From: CAUZFZ01 sp964431285
GTDB lineage: Bacteria > Planctomycetota > Planctomycetia > Planctomycetales > Planctomycetaceae
Direction of reading: 5' to 3'
Length of the DNA: 23,699 nt
Assembly (NCBI GenBank): GCA_964431285.1
Contig: CAYSJO010000314.1
Span: 1 to 23,699, forward strand
In this document: positions 23,687 to 23,699 of the stretch, in pieces
Numbering within the stretch: the stretch's first letter is position 1
Layout: each line of letters starts with the position of its first letter
The notes under the pieces: model-generated
Seen by the model: the letters and a program-made list of their open reading frames with translations, nothing else
Databases searched by the model: none
Told to the model about the DNA's origin: nothing
Made by a program: the position numbers and the translations under genes

Positions 23687-23699
23687 AGGAAAGCGGCGG

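Overview
The window looks like chromosomal DNA from a planctomycete (phylum Planctomycetota). The main pointers are a secreted protein with the planctomycete N-terminal LEPRxLL motif followed by dockerin-type calcium loops, a bL17 with large insertions and an acidic tail, a zinc-ribbon Ser/Thr kinase, and a transglutaminase-like protein of a type I associate with this phylum. The genus cannot be fixed from the sequence alone.

Positions 1-190 carry the 3' end of an ISL3-type transposase reading rightward. It converges on the end of a long leftward ribosomal-protein cluster, with a hairpin terminator between them (about 197-225).

Positions 251-13994 (minus strand) are a fused S10-spc-alpha cluster of 25 genes. 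In transcription order these are rpsJ, rplC, rplD, rplW, rplB, rpsS, rplV, rpsC, rplP, rpmC, rpsQ, rplN, rplE, rpsN, rpsH, rplF, rplR, rpsE, rplO, secY, rpmJ, rpsM, rpsK, rpoA and rplQ. A good sigma70-type promoter (TTGACA, 17 bp, TAACAT) and a structured leader of about 140 nt precede rpsJ. The usual members rplX (uL24), rpmD (uL30), rpsD (uS4), adk, map and infA are missing from their normal slots. Three details stand out: rpsM has TAG where its start codon should be; rplD contains a perfect 28-bp palindrome; and a 260-nt rpsJ-rplC spacer holds two mutually exclusive hairpins, one covering the rplC ribosome-binding site.

Positions 14136-19993 are an accessory region. A membrane CPBP protease (minus) is divergent from a soluble Ser/Thr kinase with an N-terminal zinc ribbon and a C-terminal domain resembling the CesT/YbjN fold. 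Next comes a broken gene for an exported protein, frameshifted by an apparent 4-bp duplication, which runs into a dockerin-like C-terminal fragment from what seems to be another gene. An intact LEPRxLL/cohesin-like/dockerin exported protein follows.

Positions 20015-23588 hold a lipoprotein FKBP-type prolyl isomerase and thiC (both minus), then a divergent exported transglutaminase-like protein. thiC has a recognisable promoter but no visible TPP riboswitch. The last 100 bases form a cluster of inverted repeats around a GGTCTCC core, probably a dispersed intergenic repeat.
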